This document shows, piece after piece, positions 27,080-36,571 of a stretch of DNA of 64,000 nt (position 1 is its first letter; every line of letters starts with the position of its first letter). Source of the stretch: CAJQLB01 sp905479065 (GTDB lineage: Bacteria; Bacteroidota; Bacteroidia; Flavobacteriales; Flavobacteriaceae). The notes beneath the pieces are model-generated. The model made no database searches and was not told the origin of the DNA. It saw nothing but the letters and a program-made list of their open reading frames with translations. The translations under genes and the position numbers were made by a program. The stretch covers positions 682,001 through 746,000 of the forward strand of contig OX044364.1 of assembly GCA_943846735.1 (NCBI GenBank), read 5' to 3'.

Positions 27080-27421
27080 ATGATACAGATATACCATAAT
27101 AACAGGTGCAGCAAATCGAGATTTGGTTTAAAGATCTTAGAAGAATCTGGTAAAGATTTTGAAGTTGTCAACTATCTGGAAACAATTCCAACAACCAAAA
27201 AGCTAAATTACATTGTAAATCTTCTGGGTATTTCTCCTATCGAATTGGTAAGGAAAAATGAGATATTATGGAAACAAAACTATAAAAACAAAGAATTATC
27301 TGATCAAGACATCATAAAAATCATGGTCAATAATCCTAAATTAATTGAAAGACCTATAGTCATTAATGATAAGAAAGCTGTTATTGGACGCCCTCCTGAA
27401 AAAATCTTCGACATCTTATAA
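27080..27421 (+). CDS. ArsC/Spx-family thioredoxin-fold protein (arsenate reductase-like)
   Basis: A 113-residue ArsC-family protein (YfgD-like). The catalytic cysteine is Cys10 in HNNRCSKSR, and the later ERPIVINDKKAVIGRPPE block is the conserved cis-proline region of the family. Such proteins reduce arsenate with glutaredoxin/glutathione or have unassigned redox roles. No arsenite exporter or ArsR gene is nearby, so arsenic resistance is not supported by context. It is 8 nt downstream of prfB and likely cotranscribed. Confidence 0.85.
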   Translation: MIQIYHNNRCSKSRFGLKILEESGKDFEVVNYLETIPTTKKLNYIVNLLGISPIELVRKNEILWKQNYKNKELSDQDIIKIMVNNPKLIERPIVINDKKAVIGRPPEKIFDIL

Positions 27422-27506
27422 AGGGTACACCTATTCTTAGAGTTTAGTTAAGAAATATTTAATTTCTTTTAACACAAGTTTAACCGAAGTGGGTAAATCC
27501 TTCTTC

Positions 27507-27514
27507 TACTTTTG
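27507..27514 (+). promoter_or_regulatory. Candidate -7 element for the TonB-type receptor gene
   Basis: TACTTTTG matches TAnnTTTG and is 24 nt before the ATG at 27539; no clear TTG at -33. Confidence 0.4.
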
Positions 27515-27538
27515 TGATCAAATCATCAATGATGACAA

Positions 27539-30046
27539 ATGAATAAAACGACCCTACTCCTATTTTTTTTAGGATTATTATTATTTTCAGCAAGAGCACA
27601 AAAGCCTCAAGCTATTTCTGAGAAATCAGAGGTAACTATAAGCGGCAATGTCATTGACGAAGAAACCAAAGAACCTTTAGAATATGCCACGATCGTCGTC
27701 TTTAGTAAATTAAAAAACGCCATTATTACTGGTGGGATAACAGATTCTAAAGGTGATTTTAGTATTCCAGTAGAAATTGGCGCATTTGATATTCGAATAG
27801 AATATATTGGATTTAAAACGCAAATTATTGAAAACAAACGCATCACAAATGATGAAAATATAGGTAAGTTTTCACTTATTTTAGACGTTGAAGCCTTGGA
27901 TGCTGTTGAGATTATTGCAGAAAGGACGACTGTCGAGTTTAGATTGGACAAGAAGATATATAATGTTGGTAAAGATTTAACTGTTAGGGGCGGTACTGTA
28001 AGTGATGTTTTAGATAATGTTCCATCGGTGTCAGTTGATGTTGAGGGCAATGTTGCATTGAGGGGAAATGATGACGTAAGAATTTTGATCAACGGAAAGC
28101 CATCTGGTTTGGTTGGATTAAATTCAACTGACACACTTAGACAACTACCAGCTGAATCTATTGAAAGAGTTGAGGTGATCACCTCGCCATCGGCAAGATA
28201 TGATGCAGAAGGTTCTGCAGGGATCTTAAACATTATCCTTCGAAGAAGTAAACTTCAAGGGCTAAATGGTGCAATGACTTTAAACACCTCTTATCCTACT
28301 CAGGCTGGAGTCTCAGGTAACATCAATTACAGAACTGGTAATTTAAACTTTTTTAACACGACGGGCTACAGTTACAGAGAAACACCGGGTAATTCTTACA
28401 ATAACACAGAATTTTTTAATGGGGATAACCCCAGTACTTTTTTAAAAGAAGAGCGCATATTTGAACGTGAAAGAAAAGGGTTGAATACCAATCTTGGTGT
28501 AGAATGGTATGTGAACAAAACATCTTCATTCACAGCTTCAATGGTCTACAGAAATAGTGACAACGCAAGTAATACAACAAATATTCTTGATGAAATAGGA
28601 TCTAATAATTCAATAACAAGAAATATCCGTTTAGACCCTGAAATTGAGGATGATAAAACCATTCAATATTCATTAAATTATGACAATCAATTTAACGGCG
28701 ATAGCCAACACAAATTAACTTTTGATTTTCAATATGAAAAGAGTGAAGAAAGTGAAACATCTTTAATCAATCAAAATAGAATTGATGTGGAAAATGTTGA
28801 GACTAGAGAAAAACAAGATAGAATTTTACTTCAGGCAGATTATGTCAAACCAGTCGGTAAAGAAGGTCAGTTTGAAATGGGTTACAGAGGACAATTTCAA
28901 AATTTGAATTCTGATTTTTTGGTTGAAAACACAAATGATAATGGAGACACTTTCTTCATTAATACTGACTTAAGTAATGACTTGGCATTTAGTCAATATG
29001 TCAATGCCTTTTACACCCAGTACGGAAATAAATTAGGAGATAAATTTTCTTACTTATTCGGAATCCGTTTAGAAGGTACTCGTGTTACAATTGACCAAGA
29101 AACAAGTGGCGATTTTGAAAAGAAAAACTATACGCAACTATTCCCAACAGCCAACTTAGCTTATGAAATATCGGAAGACGCAAGTATCACCTTAGGTTAT
29201 AACAGACGTATTCGAAGACCGCGATCTTATTTTATAAATCCGTTTCCCTCAAGAAGCAGTGCAACGAGTATTTTTCAAGGAAATCCAAATTTAGATCCAA
29301 GTACATCAGATGCTTTTGATATTGGCTACTTAAATCGTTTTGGTAAGGTAACTTTAAGTACCTCTGTCTACTTTCAACACGCAACGAATACTTTTAATTT
29401 CATTACCAGAGAAACTGATTTATATTACATTTTTGAAACTAATCAAACTATAAGTCAAAATGATCCAGATTTTGATCAAATAAATGACGATTTTGATTTA
29501 GTACCTATCATTAAACGTGGACCTGTAAATCTGGCTACAAACGATCGTTTTGGTTTTGAATTCACATTGAGCTATAGGCCCACCAAGAAGTGGAGTTTAA
29601 ATGGAAATTTCAATGTTTTTCAATCCATCACAAGAGGCGATTTTGAAGAACAAAATTTTGACGCAGAAAATCTAAGTTGGTTTATGCGCTTAAATAATAA
29701 ATACACTCTGCCTGGAGAGATTGATTGGCAGACGAGATTATTTTACAGGGGGCCGAATGAAACTGCACAAAGCATCAGCGCAGGAGTTTTTTCTACAGAC
29801 CTAGCATTTAGTAAAGATTTATTTGAAGAGAAGGCATCCTTAGCACTCAGAGTTAGCGACTTATTCAATTCCAGAAAACGCATCAGTGAATCGTTTACAT
29901 CAAATTTTAGATCTGATAGTGAATTTCAATGGAGACAGCGTACTTATACCATGTCATTTACCTATCGCTTTAATCAACAAAAAAATCAACGTCAAAGACG
30001 TGGTGGACAGGGAAATGGTGAGCAATATGAAATGGAAGGAACTTAA
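27539..30046 (+). CDS. TonB-dependent-receptor-like outer-membrane beta-barrel protein
   Basis: An 835-residue exported protein: signal peptide, a carboxypeptidase-regulatory-like domain (about residues 33-115, VTISGNVIDEETKEPLEYAT), a plug domain (about 120-230, with SDVLDNVPSVSVDVEGNVALRG and the SPSARYDAEGSAGILNI block), then a barrel. This is the outer-membrane beta-barrel family close to TonB-dependent receptors. It ends in a basic Gln/Arg-rich tail (QQKNQRQRRGGQGNGE). No SusD partner or glycoside hydrolases are adjacent, so there is no sign of a polysaccharide-utilisation locus; ligand unknown. Confidence 0.88.
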   Translation: MNKTTLLLFFLGLLLFSARAQKPQAISEKSEVTISGNVIDEETKEPLEYATIVVFSKLKNAIITGGITDSKGDFSIPVEIGAFDIRIEYIGFKTQIIENKRITNDENIGKFSLILDVEALDAVEIIAERTTVEFRLDKKIYNVGKDLTVRGGTVSDVLDNVPSVSVDVEGNVALRGNDDVRILINGKPSGLVGLNSTDTLRQLPAESIERVEVITSPSARYDAEGSAGILNIILRRSKLQGLNGAMTLNTSYPTQAGVSGNINYRTGNLNFFNTTGYSYRETPGNSYNNTEFFNGDNPSTFLKEERIFERERKGLNTNLGVEWYVNKTSSFTASMVYRNSDNASNTTNILDEIGSNNSITRNIRLDPEIEDDKTIQYSLNYDNQFNGDSQHKLTFDFQYEKSEESETSLINQNRIDVENVETREKQDRILLQADYVKPVGKEGQFEMGYRGQFQNLNSDFLVENTNDNGDTFFINTDLSNDLAFSQYVNAFYTQYGNKLGDKFSYLFGIRLEGTRVTIDQETSGDFEKKNYTQLFPTANLAYEISEDASITLGYNRRIRRPRSYFINPFPSRSSATSIFQGNPNLDPSTSDAFDIGYLNRFGKVTLSTSVYFQHATNTFNFITRETDLYYIFETNQTISQNDPDFDQINDDFDLVPIIKRGPVNLATNDRFGFEFTLSYRPTKKWSLNGNFNVFQSITRGDFEEQNFDAENLSWFMRLNNKYTLPGEIDWQTRLFYRGPNETAQSISAGVFSTDLAFSKDLFEEKASLALRVSDLFNSRKRISESFTSNFRSDSEFQWRQRTYTMSFTYRFNQQKNQRQRRGGQGNGEQYEMEGT

Positions 30047-30065
30047 TTTAGACAGCACTTATTAC

Positions 30066-30100
30066 AAAAAAAGGAGAACTTGTTGAATTCTCCTTTTTTT
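30066..30100. terminator. Strong bidirectional terminator
   Basis: Arms 30066-30078 and 30088-30100 (AAAAAAAGGAGAA / TTCTCCTTTTTTT) form a perfect 13-bp stem over a 9-nt loop, with T-runs on both strands. It serves the receptor gene and the convergent small membrane protein gene. Confidence 0.9.
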
Positions 30101-30118
30101 TGTTGCGTATTGTTGGTG

Positions 30119-30298
30119 TTAAATATTGACTTTTCTATTAGCTTTTTTCTCAGCTCTAATTTCTTGGAGTCTCTCTATTAATGCTCCCCCAATCCAATAT
30201 GGGATGACAAATGTTATGAGAAAAATCATAAGCCAAAAACCTAGTGTTAATATTGACAAAAATGCTAAAAAACCTAAATATTGATCAAAATCAAACAT
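30119..30298 (-). CDS. Small membrane protein of 59 aa, unknown function
   Basis: The minus strand from ATG 30298 encodes MFDFDQYLGFLAFLSILTLG, continues through a second hydrophobic segment (FWLMIFLITFVIPYWIGG), then a charged C-terminal helix (ALIERLQEIRAEKKANRKVNI). It is thus one long or two short membrane spans with a cytosolic tail. It ends just before the bidirectional terminator, which supports a real transcript. I do not recognise a family. Confidence 0.65.
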   Translation of the reverse strand: MFDFDQYLGFLAFLSILTLGFWLMIFLITFVIPYWIGGALIERLQEIRAEKKANRKVNI

Positions 30299-30499
30299 AC
30301 TGTTGAAAATTTAAAAAGTTAAGCAAAGATAGGTTATCATAATTAGTTATACAACCACGCATAAAAGAATTATTCACAGAATACCATCTTTTATTTCTAA
30401 CTAACAATACTTCAAAAAAACAGAAATAGCTGTCATAGTATGGATATCATTTTTTAACAAAAACTTTAAAGAATCTGTAAACATACGTACAATAAGTTG

Positions 30500-30507
30500 T
30501 AATTTTG
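30500..30507 (+). promoter_or_regulatory. Candidate -7 element for fumC
   Basis: TAATTTTG matches TAnnTTTG and lies 22 nt upstream of the fumC ATG. The 200 bases between 30299 and 30499 hold no other feature I can support. Confidence 0.4.
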
Positions 30508-30529
30508 TGATTGAATATTTATGTAAATT

Positions 30530-31930
30530 ATGAAAGAATTCAGAGTAGAAAAAGACACAATGGGTGTGGTAAATGTCCCTAGTGACAAACTTTGGGGAGC
30601 ACAAACAGAAAGATCACGAAATAATTTTAAAATTGGTACTGAAGGTTCTATGCCTCTTGAAATCATATATGGCTTTGCTTATTTAAAAAAAGCGGCAGCC
30701 TATGCAAATTGTGATTTAGGAGTGCTTTCAAAAAATAAGCGAGATTTAATAGCGCAGGTTTGCGATGAAATACTAAACAACAAACATGATGATCAATTTC
30801 CTTTAGTTATTTGGCAAACAGGGTCAGGAACACAAAGCAATATGAATGTTAATGAAGTGATTGCTAATAGAGCGCATCAAATTGCTGGATTCAACATTGG
30901 TGAAGGTGAAAAAACTATTCAACCAAATGATGACGTAAATAAATCACAATCCTCTAATGACACCTTTCCAACTGGAATGCATATTGCTGCGTATAAAAAA
31001 ATAACCGAAGTAACTATTCCAGGCGTTGAATCACTTCGAGACGAGATTGAGCAAAAGGCTAAAGATTTTAAAAATGTTGTAAAAATTGGCAGAACACATT
31101 TAATGGATGCTACTCCTCTGACCCTGGGTCAAGAGTTTTCAGGTTATGCCGCGCAATTAAGTTACGGATTGAGGGCACTCAACAACTCATTGGCTCATTT
31201 AAGTGAATTAGCGTTAGGTGGAACTGCTGTGGGAACGGGATTAAATACCCCTAAAGGCTATGACGTTTTAGTGGCAAAATATATTGCAGAATTTTCAGGA
31301 TTGCCTTTTTCTACTGCCACAAATAAATTTGAAGCACTTGCAGCACATGACGCTTTAGTAGAAAGTCACGGTGCTCTAAAACAATTAGCTGTTTCTTTAA
31401 ATAAAATAGCCAATGACATTCGAATGATGGCGTCGGGGCCACGCTCAGGTATTGGAGAAATTATCATCCCGGCAAATGAACCCGGAAGCAGTATCATGCC
31501 AGGTAAAGTAAACCCTACTCAATGCGAAGCATTGACAATGGTATGTGCTCAAGTAATGGGTAATGACGTTGCAATTAGTGTTGGTGGTACACAGGGACAC
31601 TACGAACTCAATGTTTTTAAACCGATGATGGCATCAAATATTTTACAATCAGCTCAACTCTTAGGAGATGCATGTCAAAGTTTTACTGTCAATTGTGTGA
31701 TTGGAATTCAACCAAATCATAATGTCATAAATAAGCTCGTCAACAACTCACTAATGCTTGTTACTGCTCTAAACACTAAAATTGGCTATTACAAGTCTGC
31801 AGAAATAGCAAATACAGCACATAAAAATGGAACAACACTTCGAGAAGAGGCCATCAATCTAGGTTATGTTTCTGCGGCTGATTATGATACGTGGGTAAAA
31901 CCAGAAAATATGATTGGCCACACAAAATAA
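30530..31930 (+). CDS. fumC: Class II fumarate hydratase
   Basis: A 466-residue oxygen-stable fumarase of the aspartase/fumarase superfamily that interconverts fumarate and L-malate in the TCA cycle. The N-terminus FRVEKDTMGVVNVPSDKLWG and the superfamily signature loop GSSIMPGKVNPTQCE are unmistakable; SGTQSNMNVNEV is the substrate-binding segment. Length is standard. The imidazolonepropionase gene follows after 38 nt on the same strand, so cotranscription is possible. Confidence 0.97.
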   Translation: MKEFRVEKDTMGVVNVPSDKLWGAQTERSRNNFKIGTEGSMPLEIIYGFAYLKKAAAYANCDLGVLSKNKRDLIAQVCDEILNNKHDDQFPLVIWQTGSGTQSNMNVNEVIANRAHQIAGFNIGEGEKTIQPNDDVNKSQSSNDTFPTGMHIAAYKKITEVTIPGVESLRDEIEQKAKDFKNVVKIGRTHLMDATPLTLGQEFSGYAAQLSYGLRALNNSLAHLSELALGGTAVGTGLNTPKGYDVLVAKYIAEFSGLPFSTATNKFEALAAHDALVESHGALKQLAVSLNKIANDIRMMASGPRSGIGEIIIPANEPGSSIMPGKVNPTQCEALTMVCAQVMGNDVAISVGGTQGHYELNVFKPMMASNILQSAQLLGDACQSFTVNCVIGIQPNHNVINKLVNNSLMLVTALNTKIGYYKSAEIANTAHKNGTTLREEAINLGYVSAADYDTWVKPENMIGHTK

Positions 31931-31968
31931 AATTAAAAATTCTATTATTAGATAAAGCAAAGATTATC

Positions 31969-33225
31969 ATGTCCATTTTGATCATTAATATAAAAGAATT
32001 GCTTCAAGTAAGAAATCAAGATATAATAAAGGTTTCTGGTCAGGATATGAAATCTCTACCATCCATTAAAAATGCCTATTTACTTATTGAAGACGATACG
32101 ATTGTTGACTTCGGAAAAATGACTGAAATCGGAAATTTCTCTTCAAACAATGTCATTGATGCCAAAGGAAAATTTGTCCTTCCAGCATGGTGTGATAGCC
32201 ATACTCATATTGTTTTTGCTGAAAATAGAGAACAAGAATTTGTTGATCGTTTGAACGGATTTAGCTATGAGGAAATTGCAAATCGAGGTGGTGGAATTTT
32301 AAATTCTGCCAAAATGCTAGGGAAAATGACCGAGTCTGAACTCTACGATAAATCATTGGTACGTTTAATGCAAGTCATGAAATCAGGTACAGGTGCTATA
32401 GAAATAAAATCTGGCTATGGATTAAGTCTGGAGTCTGAACTGAAAATGCTGCGCGTGATAAAAAGAATAAAAGAAACACTGCCAATTACCGTTAAAGCAA
32501 CATTTTTAGGTGCGCATGCTGTTCCATATCTTTACAGAGAAAATAAAGACGCTTATTTAAGTTTAATTATTGATCAGATGCTTCCAAAAATATCAGAGGC
32601 TCATCTTGCAGATTATATTGACGTATTTTGTGAAAAAGGGTACTTCTCTCTTGAGGACTCTGAACGCATCATAAAAGCTGGCCAAGCCCACGGGCTCAAA
32701 GCTAAAATTCATGTAAATCAATTTAATGCTTTTGGAGGTGTTGCTCTGGGCGTTAAATATAAGGCGTTATCGGTTGATCATTTAGAGCAGCTAAATGATG
32801 ATGATATTGATGTTTTGAAAAATAGTGATACCATTCCTGTTGCACTTCCAACATGTTCATTTTTCTTAGGAATACCGTACACCCCGGCAAGAAAACTTAT
32901 AGATTCCGGGCTACCTATAGCTTTAGCGAGTGATTTTAACCCTGGCTCATCACCGAGCGGCAATATGAATTTTGTTCTAAGCTCTGCCTGTATCAAAATG
33001 AAAATGTCACCTGAAGAGGCAATTAATGCAGCAACTATAAATGGTGCTTACGCCATGGGAATAAGTAAGACTCATGGGACCATAACAAAAGGTAAAAAAG
33101 CAAATATTTTAATAACTGATCCAATATCGAATATTAATATTTTACCATATAGTTTCGGTCAAAGTTATATTGATACAGTAATTATAAATGGTAACATAAT
33201 TAAAAAGCCTCAAGAATCAACTTGA
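31969..33225 (+). CDS. hutI: Imidazolonepropionase
   Basis: A 418-residue amidohydrolase that hydrolyses 4-imidazolone-5-propanoate to N-formimino-L-glutamate, step three of histidine degradation. Metal-binding CDSHTHIVFA, the substrate motif ENREQEF and GHA/HVNQFNAFGG are characteristic, as is ALASDFNPGSSPSGNMNFVL near the C-terminus. ATG 31969 is preferred to an in-frame codon inside fumC (31891) because it begins the conserved N-terminus. The other hut genes are not in this window. The stop codon lies within the terminator. Confidence 0.95.
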   Translation: MSILIINIKELLQVRNQDIIKVSGQDMKSLPSIKNAYLLIEDDTIVDFGKMTEIGNFSSNNVIDAKGKFVLPAWCDSHTHIVFAENREQEFVDRLNGFSYEEIANRGGGILNSAKMLGKMTESELYDKSLVRLMQVMKSGTGAIEIKSGYGLSLESELKMLRVIKRIKETLPITVKATFLGAHAVPYLYRENKDAYLSLIIDQMLPKISEAHLADYIDVFCEKGYFSLEDSERIIKAGQAHGLKAKIHVNQFNAFGGVALGVKYKALSVDHLEQLNDDDIDVLKNSDTIPVALPTCSFFLGIPYTPARKLIDSGLPIALASDFNPGSSPSGNMNFVLSSACIKMKMSPEEAINAATINGAYAMGISKTHGTITKGKKANILITDPISNINILPYSFGQSYIDTVIINGNIIKKPQEST

Positions 33226-33229
33226 GGCT
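33206..33229 (+). terminator. Terminator overlapping the hutI stop codon
   Basis: AGCCTCAAG (33206-33214) and CTTGAGGCT (33221-33229) form a 9-bp stem over a 6-nt loop, followed by CTTT. On the opposite strand five T follow, so it may also stop the convergent gene. Confidence 0.7.
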
Positions 33230-33270
33230 CTTTACTAACTACTAACTAACTAACAACAAAAAACGCTGTA

Positions 33271-34155
33271 TTATTTTAACATAAACTGTGAAGATGACAC
33301 CAAAATAGCTTCATCAAATATATTCACAATATAACGTCCCTTTTCAAATTTTTTCCCTCTAGGTTTAACAAACTCGCAGATATCCAAATTCTTACCTGTG
33401 TAATTAAACTTACTGCTCAGACTATAATTCAGTATTTTTTCTTCAAAGTTTATTTGCTTATTTTCACCTAATATATTGTTCTTAGGATCTAAGATTTGAA
33501 CAAAAAAATCTTTCTCTCCTGTAGTAACTAATTTATTTTTAGGAACAGTGTAGCAAATTTTAAGCTCATCGGCTCGACTTGCACGTTCAGTTGGTATCAG
33601 TTTTCCTGAACTTCTTATTATAACACCCAAACCCTTTAATGATACAGCTGATAATACTGAAGCATCTCTTACAATAGTTGCTAATTGAGTATTTTGATTC
33701 AATAAAGAATCATTGTAAACTATACGATCATTTAGTTGTACTTTGGTGCTATCGAGAGTATTTGTTAACATCGAATTCTCCTCTTTTAACGTGTTATTTT
33801 CAAGCATCAACTCTTTCATTTCATCTTGAAGATCTAAAAATTTCTTTTTGTATCTCCATAAGCTACGTACATTGTTGTCTGATATCTTTAATGAATCCAT
33901 CAAACCTTCTATGCGTTCTCGAGCTTGAATTAATTTATTATTGGCAACGTCGTTATTATCGATGGCAATATCGTATTGCGCTGCCATATTATTTAAGTCC
34001 TTTAAGACGAGTTCTTTTTCAGCGATTAATTGCTCTTGAGTTTCTATATTACTATTGTAAAGATTAAGGGTGTAAAATCCTGTTCCAAATAATAGAACAA
34101 GAGTTATTACTAAAATTATTTTTAATCTGTTATTGGGTGTTGTGTTACTTTCCAT
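33271..34155 (-). CDS. Membrane-anchored coiled-coil protein, unknown function
   Basis: A 294-residue protein: short cytosolic N-terminus, one membrane span (about residues 11-29, LKIILVITLVLLFGTGFYTL), a heptad-rich coiled coil at about 33-155 (ELVLKDLNNMAAQYDIA, LQDEMKELMLENNTLKEENS), then a beta-rich C-terminal domain from about 170 (GVIIRSSGKLIPTERASRAD to the end). I recognise it as a conserved flavobacterial type; names such as ParA attached to homologues have no support because there is no Walker motif. The C-terminal domain is likely periplasmic. Function unknown. Confidence 0.75.
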   Translation of the reverse strand: MESNTTPNNRLKIILVITLVLLFGTGFYTLNLYNSNIETQEQLIAEKELVLKDLNNMAAQYDIAIDNNDVANNKLIQARERIEGLMDSLKISDNNVRSLWRYKKKFLDLQDEMKELMLENNTLKEENSMLTNTLDSTKVQLNDRIVYNDSLLNQNTQLATIVRDASVLSAVSLKGLGVIIRSSGKLIPTERASRADELKICYTVPKNKLVTTGEKDFFVQILDPKNNILGENKQINFEEKILNYSLSSKFNYTGKNLDICEFVKPRGKKFEKGRYIVNIFDEAILVSSSQFMLK

Positions 34156-34303
34156 TATATATTCGCTCTTTTTTTTATTGATTTGATATGCTATTTATAT
34201 TTTTATTATATACGAATCAAAAACAATTTTGGATGTGTAGAAAGAAATAAATAATCATTTATTCATCACTTTCATCAAAAATATCGTGTTATCAAAAAAT
34301 ACC

Positions 34304-34311
34304 TATATTTG
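34304..34311 (+). promoter_or_regulatory. Candidate -7 element for the small membrane protein gene at 34335
   Basis: TATATTTG matches TAnnTTTG, 23 nt before the ATG. Confidence 0.45.
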
Positions 34312-34334
34312 CATCCATCCCAATAATAACAAAT

Positions 34335-34547
34335 ATGTCAATTCAATTTATGATCCCTCACTATATTGTAATAAATCAAAACAATGTAATTACTGCTTTA
34401 ACAATTATGGTCCTTTTTCTACTAGTACTGCTTGTTTTCGGTATTTATAAAACCGTTAAACTAAAAGCGGAACATAAAAAGCTCACTAAAAAATCAGTAA
34501 AGAAAAAGGAAGTCTATCAAGATTTTACAGAGGGCCATCTTTATTAA
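34335..34547 (+). CDS. Small single-span membrane protein, unknown function
   Basis: A 70-residue protein with one hydrophobic span (about residues 18-37, NVITALTIMVLFLLVLLVFG) and a basic cytosolic tail (KTVKLKAEHKKLTKKSVKKKE) ending in an acidic-aromatic motif DFTEGHLY. A good -7 element precedes it. It converges with ettA. I do not know its role. Confidence 0.65.
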   Translation: MSIQFMIPHYIVINQNNVITALTIMVLFLLVLLVFGIYKTVKLKAEHKKLTKKSVKKKEVYQDFTEGHLY

Positions 34548-34598
34548 AAAAAATCTTGTTATGATGAAATCACAGTTGCCAATCTGAACAGTGACCTG

Positions 34599-36290
34599 TT
34601 ATCTTGTTAATTTTTTATACTTCAAGCGCTTTGGTTGTAAATCACCTCCCAGACGCTTTTTCTTATTCTCCTCATATTCACTGTAACTTCCTTCAAAAAA
34701 GTATACTTCTGAGTTGCCCTCAAAAGCTAAAATATGCGTACATATTCGATCTAAAAACCAACGGTCGTGACTAATGACCACAGCACAACCAGCAAAATTT
34801 TCTAAACCTTCCTCTAATGCTCTTAATGTGTTCACATCCAAATCATTCGTTGGCTCATCGAGAAGCAAAACATTACCTTCCTCCTTTAATGTCATCGCTA
34901 GGTGTAATCGATTTCGCTCACCCCCTGACAGCAATTTAACTTCTTTATTTTGCTCATTACCAGAAAAATTAAATCTGCTCAAGTATGCACGAGAGTTGAC
35001 TTGTTTTCCTCCCATCATAATTAATTCTTGTTCATCACTAAAATTTTGCCAAATAGTTTTATTTGGATCAATATTTGAATGCTTTTGATCCACGTAAGCG
35101 ATTTTTGCAGTATCTCCTAATTTAAATTCTCCTTGATCAGGAACTTCTTCTCCCATAATCATTTTAAAAATAGTCGTTTTCCCTGCACCATTAGGTCCAA
35201 TCACTCCAACAATTCCCGCTTGCGGCAAGTTGAAATTTAAATTTTCATATAATAATTTATCTGCATAAGCCTTACTGACATTGATAGACTCAATGACGTT
35301 TGTCCCGAGTCGCGGACCATTAGGAATATATATTTCAAGTTTCTCATCAAGTTGTTTCTGATCTTGATTCATCAACTTATCATAATTTTTTAATCGTGCT
35401 TTTTGTTTAGTTTGTCGGCCTTTAGGACCTTGACGAACCCACTCAAGTTCTCTTTCTAAAGTCTTTTGTCTTTTTGACGCCGATTTACTTTCTTGAGCCA
35501 TACGTTTAGATTTTTGATCTAACCACGATGAATAATTTCCTTTCCACGGGATGCCCTCACCTCGATCCAATTCTAATATCCATCCTGCAACATTATCTAA
35601 AAAATACCGGTCGTGAGTTACCGCAATGACCGTTCCTTTATACTGTGCTAAATGGTGCTCTAACCAATGTACAGATTCAGCATCCAAATGATTGGTCGGC
35701 TCGTCTAATAATAAAACATCAGGTTGCTGCAGCAGCAAACGACACAAAGCTACTCTACGACGTTCCCCACCTGACAATAAACCGATTTTTTTATCAGCAG
35801 CTGGCGTCCTTAATGCATCCATTGCTATTTCTAATTTAGTATCCAATTCCCAAGCATTTACAGCATCTATTTGGTCTTGTAATTCTGCTTGACGGTTCAT
35901 TAGCTTTTCCATTTTATCAGCGTCGCTGTACACTTCCTCCAAACCAAATTGATCACTAATAGCATGATATTCTTCCAGAATTGCTACTGTTTTAGAAACA
36001 CCTTCTTTTACCACATCCATAACTGTTTTATCATCATCGAGTTTTGGCTCTTGTTCTAATAAACCAACAGAATAATCTTGTGAAAATGTAATATCACCAC
36101 GATAATTGTTATCTCTGCCTGCAATAATTTTTAAGAGAGTAGATTTACCAGACCCGTTGAGTCCTAGAATGCCAATTTTCGCTCCATAAAAAAAACTTAG
36201 ATAAATATTTTTTAACACTGGCGTGTTAGCTCCTGAAAATGTCTTGGTTAGGCCAGACATTGAAAAAATTACTTTTTTATCGTCACTCAT
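34599..36290 (-). CDS. ettA: Energy-dependent translational throttle protein EttA (ABC-F)
   Basis: A 563-residue soluble ABC-F protein with two ATPase domains: Walker A GLNGSGKST (about residue 43) and GPNGAGKTT (about 340), signatures LLSGGERRRVALCRLL and LLSGGERNRLHLA. The linker between them carries the basic KRMAQESKSASKRQKTLERELEWVR-type interaction segment. EttA binds the ribosomal E site and gates entry into elongation according to ADP/ATP ratio. Its start ATG overlaps the stop of the CAL67264 gene in a TAATG, which suggests translational coupling. Confidence 0.95.
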   Translation of the reverse strand: MSDDKKVIFSMSGLTKTFSGANTPVLKNIYLSFFYGAKIGILGLNGSGKSTLLKIIAGRDNNYRGDITFSQDYSVGLLEQEPKLDDDKTVMDVVKEGVSKTVAILEEYHAISDQFGLEEVYSDADKMEKLMNRQAELQDQIDAVNAWELDTKLEIAMDALRTPAADKKIGLLSGGERRRVALCRLLLQQPDVLLLDEPTNHLDAESVHWLEHHLAQYKGTVIAVTHDRYFLDNVAGWILELDRGEGIPWKGNYSSWLDQKSKRMAQESKSASKRQKTLERELEWVRQGPKGRQTKQKARLKNYDKLMNQDQKQLDEKLEIYIPNGPRLGTNVIESINVSKAYADKLLYENLNFNLPQAGIVGVIGPNGAGKTTIFKMIMGEEVPDQGEFKLGDTAKIAYVDQKHSNIDPNKTIWQNFSDEQELIMMGGKQVNSRAYLSRFNFSGNEQNKEVKLLSGGERNRLHLAMTLKEEGNVLLLDEPTNDLDVNTLRALEEGLENFAGCAVVISHDRWFLDRICTHILAFEGNSEVYFFEGSYSEYEENKKKRLGGDLQPKRLKYKKLTR

Positions 36291-36472
36291 TATACGCGGC
36301 CTTTTAAAGCGTTAAACACCCAAGCAATGGCAAAAAAACCGATTCCTACTGAGGCAAAACCCCAACCTGCAACTTCGTTATACCTAAATGCACCTAATCC
36401 TATTAATCCTAATCCTACTAAAATCATAATGGTTGTAGCCCAAGCTAACACCGTATTTTTGTTCATTCCCAT
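36290..36472 (-). CDS. CAL67264 family membrane protein
   Basis: A 60-residue protein with two hydrophobic spans (about 8-26 and 35-53) and little else; the sequence AWATTIMILVGLGLIGLGAF and the ending FNALKGRV match the small CAL67264 family of flavobacteria, which usually lies beside ettA. Function is unknown. Its TAA overlaps the ettA ATG by one base. Confidence 0.8.
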   Translation of the reverse strand: MGMNKNTVLAWATTIMILVGLGLIGLGAFRYNEVAGWGFASVGIGFFAIAWVFNALKGRV

Positions 36473-36571
36473 ATGGTTTGTCTTTCATTAGTTAGTTGTA
36501 TTACAAATATCGTATTTTTAGTAATAATAGCACTCTTTCACTAGACGCTTTTTTATTTCTCTGATGTTAGG

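Noticed and set aside
27080..27421. Arsenic-resistance locus
   Set aside because: Only an ArsC-fold protein is present, cotranscribed with prfB; no exporter, ArsR or methyltransferase nearby.
27607..28233. A 208-residue open frame on the minus strand
   Set aside because: It is antisense to the signal peptide, regulatory and plug domains of the TonB-type receptor; its composition is a reverse-complement artefact of that gene.
33232..33254. Tandem ACTA/ACTAAC short repeats after hutI
   Set aside because: A short microsatellite-like run in AT-rich spacer; too short to support a mobile or regulatory element.
33678..34067. A 129-residue open frame on the plus strand
   Set aside because: Antisense to the coiled-coil coding region of the minus-strand gene; no recognisable domain or promoter.
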